64,000 nt of DNA from NCBI GenBank assembly GCA_004794785.1, contig SJOL01007141.1, positions 2,400,464-2,464,463 of the forward strand, in the 5' to 3' direction. This stretch comes from Opisthorchis felineus. Lineage: Eukaryota; Platyhelminthes; Trematoda; Opisthorchiida; Opisthorchiidae. Under the pieces are notes generated by a model. That model was not told where the DNA came from, ran no database searches, and was given only the letters and a program-made list of their open reading frames with translations. The number at the start of each line of letters is the position of its first letter. Position 1 is the stretch's first letter. Made by a program: the position numbers and the translations under genes. Positions 1 to 12,029 of this stretch are shown in pieces.

Positions 1-966
1 GTGAACTTTCTGGACAATAGTCCTGTACAAGTCTTCTACTGAGGCTGGTCCCATTTTAACGTATTCGAGAAAGCTGCGCATTCCTGAAAGGTCTGCACGG
101 CAGAAGTTTCGAATCCACGCTTGGGGTTCGGGATTTCTGACCCAGTAGCAGATGAAATCAAAGATCAACACACAATGGTCAATATGTCCCAGTTGAGCTC
201 TAATTGTCACCTGATCGACGAAGTGTCTTTCGTTGGTGATGACCAAATCCAAGAGGGATGGTTGTTGGCCTGCACGGTATCTGGTGGATCCCGCGACATT
301 TTGAGTCCAAGCGCTCTGTTGAACGACTTTGGTCAGCGCCGCTGAAAAATGTCCACAGCTCCATCCAGGAGGCCTTTGGAGCGTTGAAGTCACTTACCTG
401 CAAGAGATGAGTGAGGTGGTAGCTGAAGGAGAGTTGCTCAAGGGATCGTATGAAGAATTGGTCATCTTCCGGAGGACTCGATCGACAACGGTAGACCACA
501 CCGACAAGGAGAGAATCAGACCCGCGCAGCGGGATTTGAATCCACAGTGCATCACAAAAAGGTGCAGGAGTGGATCAGGGAAAACAATCGGCATGGGTAG
601 GGCCGCACGTAGGTAAAAGCAACCCCACCAACCCTTCCTCGTTTTGCCAGCCCGAAAAATCGACTAGCCGTCTATCGAGATCTCCGCGTCAGAGACACCT
701 GGTGTGAGCCAGGCCTCAGTGAGTGCGATTATGGATGGCTGTTCAAGGTAAACTGACCGTTTAATATCGCAAAGTTTGTTGAAAAGGCTGAGGCAGTTAG
801 TTGACAAGCATTTCAACACTGTCTCTGCTGCCTCCGAAGGTGGGTGTAACCAGAAAGGATAGGAACTCAATAGCTCCACGTCGGGTTTGAGTCCAAGGCT
901 TCGAGGGGGCCTCCGCGGCATACTGGTCTGCTTTCCGTCTTGGTGGTTTCGGGGGCTGCTTTTCAT
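1..966 (-). mobile_element. CR1/jockey-like non-LTR retrotransposon, endonuclease part
   Basis: Reading leftward, broken frames translate to an APE-type endonuclease of the CR1/jockey kind. Its beginning (about 880-660) shows the pattern LFNKLCDIK then PSIIALTEAWLTPGVSDAEI, matching the family's usual 'dIiaLTETWLt' block with the catalytic glutamate. Further left (about 500-100) come SDFNAPKASW and LVITNERHFVDQV, the usual late endonuclease blocks. At least two frame changes are needed (near 650 and 500), so it is dead. The reverse transcriptase would lie left of the window. Sequence between 967 and about 1,550 may be its 5' leader. Family assignment is by recalled motifs; the exact clade is uncertain. 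Confidence 0.7.
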
Positions 967-2640
967 GTGCAGGGTTTTTTCGCCCTGTGGGAGCCCGATT
1001 TACGCGGGCCTTTTATCTTTGAAGGACGGAGTTTTTTCCAGTGTTCAGAAATTTCGGCTGCTGCTACTTGTAGCTCTTTCAATACCGCCTTTTGGACGAC
1101 CAGGTTAGCTGGTGTTTAAGAACCTGGGGCAAACTTGCGTCTGTTTGGTTTCTTAGGCATTGTTGCGTGATTTGATCGGAATGGGGCCCTGAAAGCTGGG
1201 TTGTAGCACCGAGAGGTAGTTATTTTGGTGGCGCTCCCACGAGGTTCGTTTTCGCATAGAACTGCACCTTGAAGCCAGCCAGTAGCCTTCCGATTTGGCG
1301 AATCTTATGCGGCTTGTTTCTCTACAGTCTCCTTTCTTTCACGTTTGTGTGGAACTCCGATTTGCCCGCGGAAGCGTGGCCAACCGGATGTACGAGGGAT
1401 TTTTTGGTTCGTTGTGGTGCGCAATACTGAGCAAGAAGTTGGACGACTGAGAAAAAAGTCACGACTGTTTGGTAACTTTCGAGGGCACGCTCAACGAACC
1501 GACGCAACGACGTTAAGTTTGCGCTGAGCGGTACCTGCTTCGGACCCGTGCGAAGGTCTAGCGAACGTTTTTACACCGGGCACTTTGGTGGCCAAAAACC
1601 ACAAACCAGTCGTGTTCCTAAACAGACTGTGTGACCATCACTTACAGGTATAGAGCCTTTACTGAAGTCCGTAGTTCTTTCTTTGTTATACTACGTTACT
1701 CTTATTTCTCTGTCGTGTAAGATCAATTACCAGTTTGCCTCTTCAGAAATACACAAGCAAAGGCAGAGAAATTCCTTTCATCAGTGTTGACGAGTTATAT
1801 TCGCTCATAGCGACGACCGAATCTGGCTAGACAGTAACTGGTTGCCCATATTTATGCTGATGTTAGCGAATAATGGAAGGAATAACAGAAGAGGACTAAT
1901 GGAGCAGCGACCTCTCCCTGGAGGTTGGTATTCAGGATCCACGCAATAAAAGGCTATGAACATTTACAATCGTTTGAAAAGGTCTAAAACTCCAAACCAC
2001 GAGCTGACGTCTATAATGACGCCGTCCGGTCGCTGAAACGTCAGGTAATAAAGGTTCGAAGAATGAGCGAAATTGCCGGTTCATTGTAAGGGCTCAAGAA
2101 ATGAAAAGCGGCAGATCTTCAGTTGATACAATCGGCTGACCTAAAGGGGACTCGCGTCGATGAAACGTTCTTTCAAATAGATGGCGGGCTAATAGGTTCC
2201 TAAAATCGAGGACACAAATGATAAGGTGAGTACTTTGCACTCTGCAAAGATAGTGGAACCCTAGATAGCGGTTCGACGACAGTGATAGAGAGGCTCCGGA
2301 AGGAACCTGGCATAAGGATGGAATAAACGACGTCTACCGTGATCTGTATCTTTGAAACTTACACAAGAAGGTCAAGTGAAAATTATCCTAGCACTGGCCC
2401 AGTATCCACAGCTACCTGGAATTGTTTTGTCTACGTTGGCCCTCCATCAAGAGAAACTAACCCCTGAAAACGAAGCCAGGTTTTGCCCTGACCAGTGAAG
2501 AACCGACAATATATTTTCCTCCAGACAAGCCTTTGAGCTTCGTTGCACATTTAAAAGTAATACGTTTGTCGTTTTCCGCTATCCTAGACTTGATTTGAGT
2601 CTGCCACTCGTCAAAAACTTTGGTGGTGTCTGCCAAACAA
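967..2640. other. No gene recognised
   Basis: I see no coding stretch with recognisable motifs here. The first 500 bases may be the 5' leader of the CR1-like element on the minus strand. The rest is anonymous sequence with short chance ORFs only. Confidence 0.5.
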
Positions 2641-2685
2641 AGATATGCGGATGCACCTACCTAGGCTCACCAATCCCAGTGAAGT

Positions 2686-2990
2686 TTGGCATTGCTGACA
2701 TTTTTTAAAATTCGTACACAGTGCTACCACAGCGTTCAGCTTAAGGCTCCCCTACCTGTCTATGAAACCCCAAGGGTAAAAGTACTCCCAGGACGTTTGC
2801 TCACGGGGGCTGTGAAGGCGGATGGTGTCACTCTGCTTGATATAGATTTTCTAGAACCGCAGACTATTTTAAATAACCTAAACAATTGTGCCGGGTGGTT
2901 GCTATGCGTTTCACTCCCGCAAGTTTTCAACCGCTTCAACAAGGCTGAAGGTGTTTGAAACAGAGTTCATGCTTTCAGACGCTCCACTTG
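2686..2990 (+). pseudogene. Degenerate RTE-like reverse transcriptase remnant
   Basis: The plus-strand translation contains YETPRVKVLPGRLLTGAVKA and then QTILNNLNNCAG. This matches in order the RTE block seen better preserved at 21.8-22.1 kb (AFETSGVEMLPGRPLTDNEY, then QAILNSLNNSAA). The YADD catalytic motif is not preserved. It is an old, isolated fragment. Confidence 0.5.
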
Positions 2991-5900
2991 GTGCATTATA
3001 TCAGCATGTTAACCGTGATAGTTGTACTAGGTATGGTGAGTTGCCCGAAGTTGTTACATCCCGAATTGGGGAAAAGTGGTAGCTTGTGCCAGCCTCAGGT
3101 ACATTTGACACCAGCCTAGGTTAGTTTGTAAAGGGCGGAGTATACACTTCGGCTGTACGATTTACGCTGCTTTAAGAAACTACGTGTGTAAGAAATCTCT
3201 CAGTGTTTGACCGCTTGTCTCGATGAAGCACTAGCCGAGTCCGGGGGGACATCAGTTTAACAAACCCGGGGATACGGCAGACGGTTTAAGGAAGCGCGAG
3301 TGCTCCCTCGATAGATGAGCACGTGTATTTCAAATACAGTGGGAGACGCCGTGTACGCAAGAGGACTGTCTGCGTAGTAGAGCACTTTTTGACTGGTTCT
3401 TTGCTCCTTGGTCATCCATCGTGAGGTGGTCCAAGGAGAGGGAGACTTATCCGGAAAGACTGACACCACTTGACAAGGAGTTTTAAACCGTAGGAAACTA
3501 ATACCAATGTTCAACGGACAAAACCAAACACTTCAGCGATTAACCGGCGATGAAGCATTACTGACAAGTAGTGACCTTGAAAAGTTGAGTTAGTGATCAG
3601 GACTACTGTAATGAGCAACGGTATCTTCGAGTGACGCGTAATACAAGAACCTCCGGGAAGGCAAAACAAAGTCGGAGCTGGGGTTCTATACGGTACTATT
3701 AACATAAAACATCAATTCACAAAATGTACAAACCTCGACAGTAGATACCCGTCAACAACAAATGGTCCACTTGGAATACAAAAGTACGAACCTAATGAGC
3801 AAACGGGCTCCCACGTGAGACAGCCACACGTGCGTAAGGTCAGCCACAAATGGCTGGATGACCTCAAGGCAAAATGGGGGAAGTGCTAAGGACAAACAAA
3901 CGTCAGTTTATATAGACGCACTAAACACAAAACTGGAGCGTGGGTTACAACTAGGGACAAGGAACGTGGGGAATTTCAAATGTCAAAGTAATGGACGATA
4001 CAACACGAAAGGCTTGGATTGGGTCGATGTAATGTCGATGGCTACGCTTGTGACAAATGAAAGTTTGCATTCAACCAATTTGGTGGATATCGAAAGTAGA
4101 TATAGTCGCTGGTTTGTTTTTTGAGGACAAGCCTTTGAGTGACCAACGTTCGTTGATTCTTAAAACAGGATGAATGTCGTGAAACACTCGTTGAATTTGC
4201 GAAGATGACAAGCGGAAAGTGCAGCAGAACACCGGGACACTCAATTACTAGAGGTGGGTTTAGCGGAATACGGAAGTCTCCATAGCTGCCGTTGCATTAA
4301 GGTGGGTCGTATGTTTTCACGCGTTGGGGCCAGACGGGGAGGTGCATACTGGAGAGTTCGAAGGGAATAACTGAGCGCGTGCCATCTGACCGAGTTTTGA
4401 AGCGGCTTTTCATTGTTTAACCAGCACCTCGTTTTCTAGAAGACACCGCAAAAAACCTCGCGGTTGGGGCACGTTGAAACAGCGTGCGCGTTTCGCTGTC
4501 GGTGGCCTTTGTGCTGGCCAAATGATCTACCATGCATCGACCAGCATGTTACCCACAAGCTGGAAAATATACCTATTATTATTGTTAATATTAGTAAACA
4601 TAGGTGGAACCAAGCTGATACACGAATCCAATTTATTGAGATCCGCGTGCATGGGTTGCGGAATAATGAAAACGGTGCCTTCGGGGCATACGTTCGTGTT
4701 GTTGGCCTTAGGATGGGACAGACTGGGGTGAGATTCGTAGACTCTCGGTGGTGTGTGGAGGTGTTCAATAATATACGTTTTATTATTGTAAAATACAAAT
4801 TTTTTCGCATATACAGTAATAATAGCAGGTGCTTAACTAAGCCCAAGTGAGGTTAAAGTTGTGTTGACTGACCTAGAACCACGAATAGGTTTAGATTATC
4901 AATATATAGCTAACAAAGTACAAGAAAAAAGGACAACCTGGTATAGATGTGATTCTACTAAACAGGTATGAAGTACAAACCGATGGCGACGTAAGAGGAT
5001 ACGAGTGGTAGTCAAACGGATGCCTCATGGTTTCCACCAGCAGGCGCAATAACAAGGCGAGACAGGGGCACTTGATTCGGACAAGGTTGAGTGATTAATC
5101 TGTGAAGTGTCTTTCTGCTCCCTCAGAGCAACATACGGTGAAAACTAACCAATGACGCCGCCCTCGCCGATGCCTGTCTACGTTCTCCACACCGTACAGT
5201 TTTCCTATCGCTCATGCCTGATAATCTTACTGACCGAAATGGTAACAAATGTAAACCGTCAACCATGTGGCGAAAATGGCTAATATCAAAAAAAGGAAAC
5301 GTCTCGCCACCTAATGTGTTGTGCACCTGTTCAGCTGGCTGCAATTACCTCCAGAACACGGCAGGCGGGTTTCGTCTACCGTCCGCACATTGTTAAATCA
5401 TGCCGCTAACCGTCACAGCAAAACCATCAGTAGCGCTCGGCCATCGGGCGACGACGTCATACAATATTTGCGATCGCCTGTTTCACCTACGTGAAAGTCA
5501 CTAGCTCCGATTCAGCAACTTCGAAGCTTTTGAACTTTTCTTTGAGTATGTCAGTGAGAGGCTACATGAGCTGCACACGGTGGAAAGTTGAACGGCGGTT
5601 AAGGATCACCAAGCTGTTGAAGTCCTGTAGCTGGCTGAAGATGACCTGGGACAGTATGATCTTACACGAGTGGTGGCTTGGCGATAGCGAGGGACAAAGC
5701 ATACTCGTCGAGCTGGCAGAGTCGATTCCGAGGGCGCACTCTGTCGCGTTACAAATCGGTACATGATGCAGCCGTTGAAAACGAACGGTCAAATCATAGT
5801 GGTTTTGTCCCACTGGAAAGACTGACCAGCAAAGCGTCGCGTTAACAAGCGTAGGAAAATTTGGGGCTATTGGGGATCTTATTTACAAGACACTGGATGG

Positions 5901-6640
5901 TTTGTGCTGCGGTCATAAGCGTAATAAACGTGTCTCATTGGCTGTACCTTCCTCCCCGTTGTGTTGGTGCCAGCCGTGTTCAGGTTGTAAAGACCCGATC
6001 ATGCCACATTTGGCATGTTTCCTACAAGTTGAGAAATAAAATTGTTATTATTAATAATGTCAACGATACGTGGGCCGATTTAAAAATGCCTGGCAGAATT
6101 CTTTGGAACGTCAGTTTCGGAAACATTTTCTTGGTTCAAGACGTGCAAACATTTTGCACCAGGATGGCAAATCCTTGGGCACGTGTGACAGGTTGCACAT
6201 GGGTGTGGTGACGATGTTGAGAATAAGGTAACTGGAACTGTTCCCTAATCTTCTGAGGTCCTCTTAGGAACCAGAAACTGCTCTTAACACAGATGATCCC
6301 AAGTGTAGGCGTTTGCTTGAACACGGTTTAGGCCAAGGGTATCTTAGTGGTGCAATCCCCGTCGGTCTACGCCAGGCCGGCAGGCCAATGGTGGAACTGT
6401 GATAGGTCAAATCGTTAGTAATAGATAACAGGTTGGGTGGATAAATAAGAATTGAAATCAAGCAAAATGACAGGTTAAACAATTTAGGTCTGGAAGTGAA
6501 AAGACTGGGCTGATAGATAAGTGTTCAATAGTTCGTCACCTTGTCGCTAGCTTAAATTTGCTGCCTGCCATCAGATTCAAACGCGTCAGCTAAAAACTAG
6601 GGATGCTAGCGAATACGAGTTCATAAGATGGTAAGGGATG
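2991..6640. other. Anonymous intergenic sequence
   Basis: No convincing gene. Overlapping ORFs on both strands at 4,436-4,850 look like chance openings. Two AT-rich spots, about 4,545-4,600 and 6,015-6,060, share a weak match (CATGTT..C.ACAAG followed by ATT-rich DNA) and may be copies of one old repeat. Confidence 0.4.
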
Positions 6641-6654
6641 GGTCGGATGGATTT

Positions 6655-6800
6655 ATTCCTTTTGTTCAGCGGCTTCCCTTCACCTGAAGGGCACAACTGA
6701 ATAAAGAGTGCAGCACTTCTTTCTAGGCTCTTTGCATGAGGAAGTAATCTTGCCAACGCGAGGAATAAACTAAATAGGCGTCTAAAATTCGGATCAACCT
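6655..6800 (-). repeat. CR1-like 3' end, copy 1
   Basis: This stretch matches 14,165-14,310 along most of its length, sharing TTGTTCAGCGGCTTCC, AGTAATCTTGC and AGGCGTC.AAA. The second copy continues into a CR1-type RT C-terminus, so this one is read as the 3' untranslated end of the same element family on the minus strand. Confidence 0.6.
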
Positions 6801-8431
6801 GAAGTTGTTAGTCATTTGGCACAACCCTTCCTTCAGTAATCAGGCCGATAACCATTCGCTTTCGAGGCCAAATGAATTCAGTTTAACCAGGGGGACACAA
6901 CCGTGCACCTCTGCAAGCTTGACGTCTGATGGAGGTACAGCATGCCTTTGTGTCGGAGATGATAGGTTTGTTGGGGGGTCGCAAGAGCAGATAATGATAC
7001 TGTTTCGTTGCGGCCCCTGGGCCACTGGAAGACTCGGTGACATCACTGAGAAGAAAAAATGCTGTCGCTGTGTTCTACAGTCCGCTTCACGTTCTCGCAT
7101 GCCACACCATTATTTGGCCCAACGTCAGCCAGGACTTCGCATTGCTTCTGAATGAAGAAAGGGCGAACTCGTGACCTACACCTATTCTGGAGTTGCCACA
7201 GCGCCGTTTCCCCGTAAGAAGCGTAAGTAGCTATTTCTTTTAAGAAAAAGCTGTAGCTTCATGGCCTGAAGACGCCGGATTCCTCTCGGGATCTCCCAGC
7301 ATAGTGATGGCTTGCTGGCTTTTTGGGAACGAAGATCGCGCTTGACTCAGGCTTCCTGAAAGAAGAAGGACCGTTTGGGAGAAACACCAGTCAGTATATT
7401 ACGGACAGCCGGAACCAAAGCTACATGAACCAGAAGGCAGACCCACACAGCGGAGGCAGCCGCTGGCTATTCGCACAATGGAATCGATTTCTCGAAAGCT
7501 ACGACGTTTTCAGGGTTGCCACTTCATAATGTAGAATGTCTATGTATAATGTACATGTACATGCATTATGCCTACCTACCTACATTAATGATTTGTTTAA
7601 TTGTGCGAATCTTCAAGGTCAATAAACACTGCGGACTGTGAATAGGTTACCTAATGTGATAAGAAATCGCGAATAGTGGAAAAAGATGACCCACTTACAG
7701 TGGACAGTTTTTTTTAAGATACTTTTGAAGCTGATATAATTTTCTGAACATGCTAGAATCTACATGGCCATTGTGGACGCGAAATATGCGAAGGTGCTAT
7801 TACTGTTGACAATTTTTGCTCGAGAATTACTGTTACCAGTGCAACCTGCGTAAGCCGCGATCAATATCGGCGAGAAATCGTTGGAGACTTTTCCAAAACA
7901 CCAGCGAGTTCCAACATAGCTTGCAAATTATGTGAGAAAGATCATGACGTTGATCAATTAGCCCCATGGAACCTACTTCGATCATAGCGGACAGCTGAAC
8001 GAACCTAGCTGACGCACACGACTAACATGCGGCTAGGGGTCCACGATGCCTAAGCAGCTGGCCGGAGCGCGCCCGTCCATCTCTACCGGGGAAAAGGTCC
8101 AAAATAGATGACATAAAAAGTTTAGTTGTATTGGTCATTGGACGTGTACATATATCCTGTCGGGAGGCGCATTGACGGCTTCATGCGGATCGTTCATTTG
8201 GCCATTGACGTCCTGAAAGGAGGAAGATATAAGTTACGTTATCGAAACATCACCATGAGACACGCGGCTGCAAAACTGGAAGGAATACTTACCTTAAAAT
8301 GGGAGCACTTTGGCGGCTATAATTTCGTAGAGGCTTGTTAGCACAGTGCCATCTTCAGCGGCTATTTCCCATGCCTACTTACTGTATCCATCAATAAATA
8401 CGAAACTTACATGATATCTCATTAACAGAAT
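6801..8431. other. No gene recognised
   Basis: Nothing coding is supported. A 22-base near-palindrome of TAATG/ACATGT type lies at 7,547-7,568. The right end (about 8,340-8,431) is 3' flank of the MULE-like gene that reads leftward. Confidence 0.45.
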
Positions 8432-10920
8432 TTAAATGAAATCATCTTCGTCCCGTTCTTCTAGCTGGCGCTCTAAAGCGTTAGTCGTAGTAGTCAGATA
8501 TTTACTCACGGCTGTCTAGCAGTTCCTCCTTGGACCCGAAAACGCGGACACACACAGATTTTCGGGACACGCTGTGCTGGGTTTCTGTGCATCGGTCCAG
8601 ATCAACATCATAAGACGGCCTCTTGGTGGACCGGGTTGCAGGCTCACCTTTGCGTTTTCTGGACGGGCCGGGGGCTAAGAACGGAAAGTGAATAATTCTT
8701 CCGTGGACTTACCTTTGGGACAAGACTGAAGAGCATCACCGCACAGCGGGCAAGGTTCGCCATCGCAACAATCGACGTGATATGATACACGATCGGTTGG
8801 ACACCAGCGGTCACTAATAGTAGTCGGCCGGTCACAGAGCACACAAAGGCCCAAGTCGGTGTCCCTAGACCGCCATCTCGGTTGAGGTGCAGTATCCTCG
8901 ACCGCCGACGGCAGGCCATCGGTTGCAGACTTTGAGCCTTGTCGCAGCAGGATATGCCCCTGAGCAATGAATTGCTTAAAGATGGCTGTGGCCCTCCTGG
9001 GTTCCAGCTTCTGAATCCTATCCATCACTCTGTTCAGTTGTTTACGAAGGCCGTCCAAAACTGTCGGCGGTTGTTTGGGAACAAGTGTAAGGGGTACACC
9101 TTGTTCTGGTAGGTTGTAATCCGACAGCCACCGTTGGTGGATTGGGAAGCAAGCTAAAAATAAATCTATGAAAAATATTTCTTACTGCTTGGAACCGACT
9201 GATCTCTAAATACAGAGAATAGATGTATGCAGGGAAGCCACATCGCCTGGTAAAAGGGGCATGTGCATTCTCCAGCACCGGTGTCAACCGTCTGCGTGCA
9301 CCTGGGTGTTTGCACCACAAACTATAAATTAGTTAACGTAGGTTAACCTCACCTTGTTTGTTCCAATACCATCATAGTGCAGCCTTGGTGGTCGCGGCCC
9401 CAAGTGCCTCAAAACGAGAGAACAGGCATACGTCGTCATTCGACAAACCACGTTCAGAACGTAGCTGTCACCCTCCAATATTTGCCGTCGGTCACAATGA
9501 TACGACGTATGCATCTCGAATTCTCGCATGAGCCACTCGGCGTGCCGGGACACCTTTTGTATGGCATGCTCCAGTGTGTCGGAGTGGTGAACGCGGTCTT
9601 TGAGGCGGCCGTTAGCATTCTCCAGGCGGTTGTTGGTCACATTACCAAAGTGGACCATTCCGGACTGTGCGTGTACGGCCCATTTTCGGGTAATGTACAG
9701 CCAGCGAGCAGTTAGATAAGATAGAAATCGTGGATCAGTGCGGCGCAGTATTTGCAGATCTTGGCGGAATCTGTGTGCCTGTATTACGATAAACAAAAAC
9801 CTACTGTACGGCGTTGTCCAGGCGTGCCATGCGGTGGAATATGTGCCGGCTGTTTGCAGAGTGTGCCTATGACCATAAATAAATGGTTATAACATGATAC
9901 ATACGTGCTTCCTGATAGCTTTTCTGACATGAAAATAGCACAGCATTATATCACAGCCGAACACTACTCTTGCAGCACGCATTTGCGCCGCCAGCTTGTC
10001 CATAACGAAAGTCCTAACTGCATACTGCTCTCCCATCATTCCCTTGAATAGGTCAAACAGTTTACGCATAGGAGCAAACTGTTCACTCTCCACGAAAGCA
10101 TACATAACCGGACGACCGGTACCCATGCCGTCCGTTATCAGGAAAGTATACAGCTTGTATCTAAAGGCCAAATAATAGGTACTATAAAAAACTCACCCAA
10201 AACGGTTTGTTGCGTGCGTTCCGTCTACATTAACGACATCTGGAAAGCGTCGGAACAACGCTATCTGCTGCCATCGGGAGAAGCATATGTGGCTATAATG
10301 ACCCTCCTCTGATTGCCACACAAGCACGCGTCCGGTCTCCCGAAGTTTAGCCAGGACCGAAGGCATATCATCTGCCACAATAAAACGCAACTATGCGGCA
10401 CCTACTCAACATAGCCGGTCGACACTTCTGGCGGTAGTTGTATATATCCTTAGTAGTAAGGATCTTGCCGAATTCATCGGCCACAAACTGCCGCACCTCA
10501 CACGACGGCGTTCCATATTTCAGAAGGGCCCTGCACGTGCCCAACTCGTCTTCCGTTAGCCGTCGATTAATCGGAAGCCGATCGTACAAAAATTTTGACA
10601 GCTTATGATTGTGTTCAAGAAAATAAGAGGTGACCGTTAGGTGGTTTCTTTGCCTCCGTAGACAAAACCTAACTGGACAGCCGGTACTTCGAGTACTGTT
10701 TTTTATATACAAAACAGGCTCAGCTTACTAGCTTCTCCTGATTCCCTGACTTTCCGTCGGTCTTGGAGGTCGTCTGCTGCATTTGTAGGAACGCACAAAT
10801 ACAACATAATTATCCTTCATGTATTGATTTAACGCCTTCTCAAATGCCGTAAAGGATGAAAGGGATACAGCCCCAAATTTCTCAACAAACGCGGGGGAAG
10901 CCACTTCTGAAGCCGTAGCA
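8432..10920 (-). CDS. MULE transposase-like protein with SWIM zinc finger, ten exons
   Basis: Exons, read leftward: 10920-10729, 10695-10406, 10371-10197, 10160-9905, 9866-9810, 9778-9353, 9321-9186, 9153-8713, 8674-8510, 8472-8432. All nine introns are GT-AG, 31-38 bases, and every junction keeps frame, giving about 725 codons ending at TAA (8432-8434). Domains: FAR1/WRKY-GCM1-like finger (SYKCSRR, TGCPV, LEHNH; residues about 55-105); MULE core with D210 (VNVDGT), D273 (FVMDKLA) and E376 (NNRLENANGRLK), plus CYFHVRKA; SWIM finger C484-x-C486...C496-x-H498; C-terminal Cys/His cluster (LCVLC...CPLCG, about 610-655); basic SRKRK and an acidic end. MULE enzymes move DNA transposons; some (vertebrate ZSWIM, plant FAR1 families) became host nuclear proteins. 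The true start lies upstream: the first exon is open from a cttgcag acceptor, with an in-frame stop just before it. No terminal inverted repeats were seen. Confidence 0.85.
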
Positions 10921-11260
10921 CTGCAAGTTCAAAGTCGAACGTGCGCCAAAACTTTCGTACAGAGATCAATTAAAACAAATTGCGTAAAAATGAAAGCAGA
11001 TTAGTGTGATTTTTGGTCTGAGCACATATGCAACGAAATGCCACACTTTGACGTAAAAAGTTTCATTCCACCCACAAAGGTTTTGCAGGAAAATGCATTG
11101 GGCGTCCAGCGCGCGGCGCGGAGGCAACCACAATAGCGACCGACCAATCAGCCGTCGGGATTATGCTGGGTCCGCTGCCGAGAACGTGGAACTACATGAA
11201 GAGCATGCAACGCGAAACTGTCGGCCATCGTGATGACCTTAGCCGGCCGCTACGATGGCT
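10921..11260 (-). promoter_or_regulatory. Candidate upstream region of the MULE-like gene
   Basis: Leftward of about 11,260 the DNA is GC- and CpG-rich (about 11,105-11,260) and carries a CCAAT-type box (ATTGG on the coding strand, near 11,142-11,147). A first exon or a spliced-leader acceptor must lie in or near this stretch, because the first supported exon starts at a splice acceptor (10,921-10,927). The promoter role is inferred from position and composition only. Confidence 0.3.
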
Positions 11261-11644
11261 GCGATAGTTTTATGTAAACGGCAAGTTTGTTCTATGTTTT
11301 GGGTTTTCGTAGTACCGTCGCGAGGGAAGGGATCAACCTGTTATCCTCGAACACAACATGCCACCCGACCACCATCCGACCTTAATTTGTGACTACATGA
11401 TGCGACGCCACAACTACATTGAACGATATTGAGGATCACAGTTATTTCTCTTTTCGTCGCAGCCCGTGGGATCACCGGAGCGCGAGGGTGCATGAAATTG
11501 AGCACATCCGTTATTTGTGTATCAGGTTGCGGCTGTAGCTGTAATCTGTCATAGTTCTAATCTACCATACTGTGAATTATGCAACACTCCACCTCTGCAT
11601 GTCGTCGATGCTTTGTTCTCCCACCTTGGGCTTACTAACCGTGA
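11261..11644. other. No feature recognised
   Basis: Unassigned spacer between the MULE-like gene's upstream region and the LTR element. The last five bases are the left target-site duplication CTAGT. Confidence 0.4.
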
Positions 11645-11649
11645 CTAGT

Positions 11650-12017
11650 TGTTGTGTCGTGGGTGGCCGTCTACTGGTTGCGCCTGAACTGAGCCCGCCA
11701 GACTACGCGATAAGGAGAAAACAGAGAACTCGGAACACGGCTGTATTGTCAGGACAAAACGTACAGAGCTTCTGCGTAAATATATAGGATGACTAAAGGG
11801 CCAAATATGGTCGTCCACTTGTTCCTTCTGTACAGCCAATGGCGACGTTCCTGGCGTGAACAAACTCACACCCACTGCGCTGGTCACATGCTGCTAAGCC
11901 GTGTTTGGTGAGCTCCACCAACGCACCTGCTATCCGGAACGTGTGGGACCGATGGTTACCTTGGGGACGCGTCGTTCTCTGCACATGTACTTTTTCCTAT
12001 ATGGACGCGTCCCGACA
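11650..12017 (-). repeat. 3' LTR (368 bp)
   Basis: It matches the other LTR closely. It is longer by about 39 bases because of a segment near 11,968-12,006 bounded by repeats of GGACGCGTC, apparently a small insertion or duplication at the LTR edge. A one-base length difference is also seen near 11,758. Confidence 0.88.
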
Positions 12018-12029
12018 CTTCCCCCTTTT
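12018..12029 (-). promoter_or_regulatory. Polypurine tract
   Basis: Read leftward this is AAAAGGGGGAAG, directly before the 3' LTR. That is the expected place and composition for the plus-strand primer of an LTR retrotransposon. Confidence 0.7.

Noticed and set aside
4436..4850. Overlapping 128- to 136-codon ORFs on both strands
   Set aside because: No motifs, opposite-strand overlap and low-complexity ATT stretches; most likely chance.
8650..8674. An extra intron after SRKRKG in the MULE-like gene (a GGTGAGCC donor)
   Set aside because: Reading straight through keeps the frame open to the next well-supported donor, and candidate acceptors give stops or a 26-29 base intron outside the observed range.
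8644..8967. 107-codon minus-strand ORF overlapping the MULE-like gene
   Set aside because: It is an out-of-frame shadow of exons 8 and 9; the spliced frame carries the zinc-cluster cysteines.
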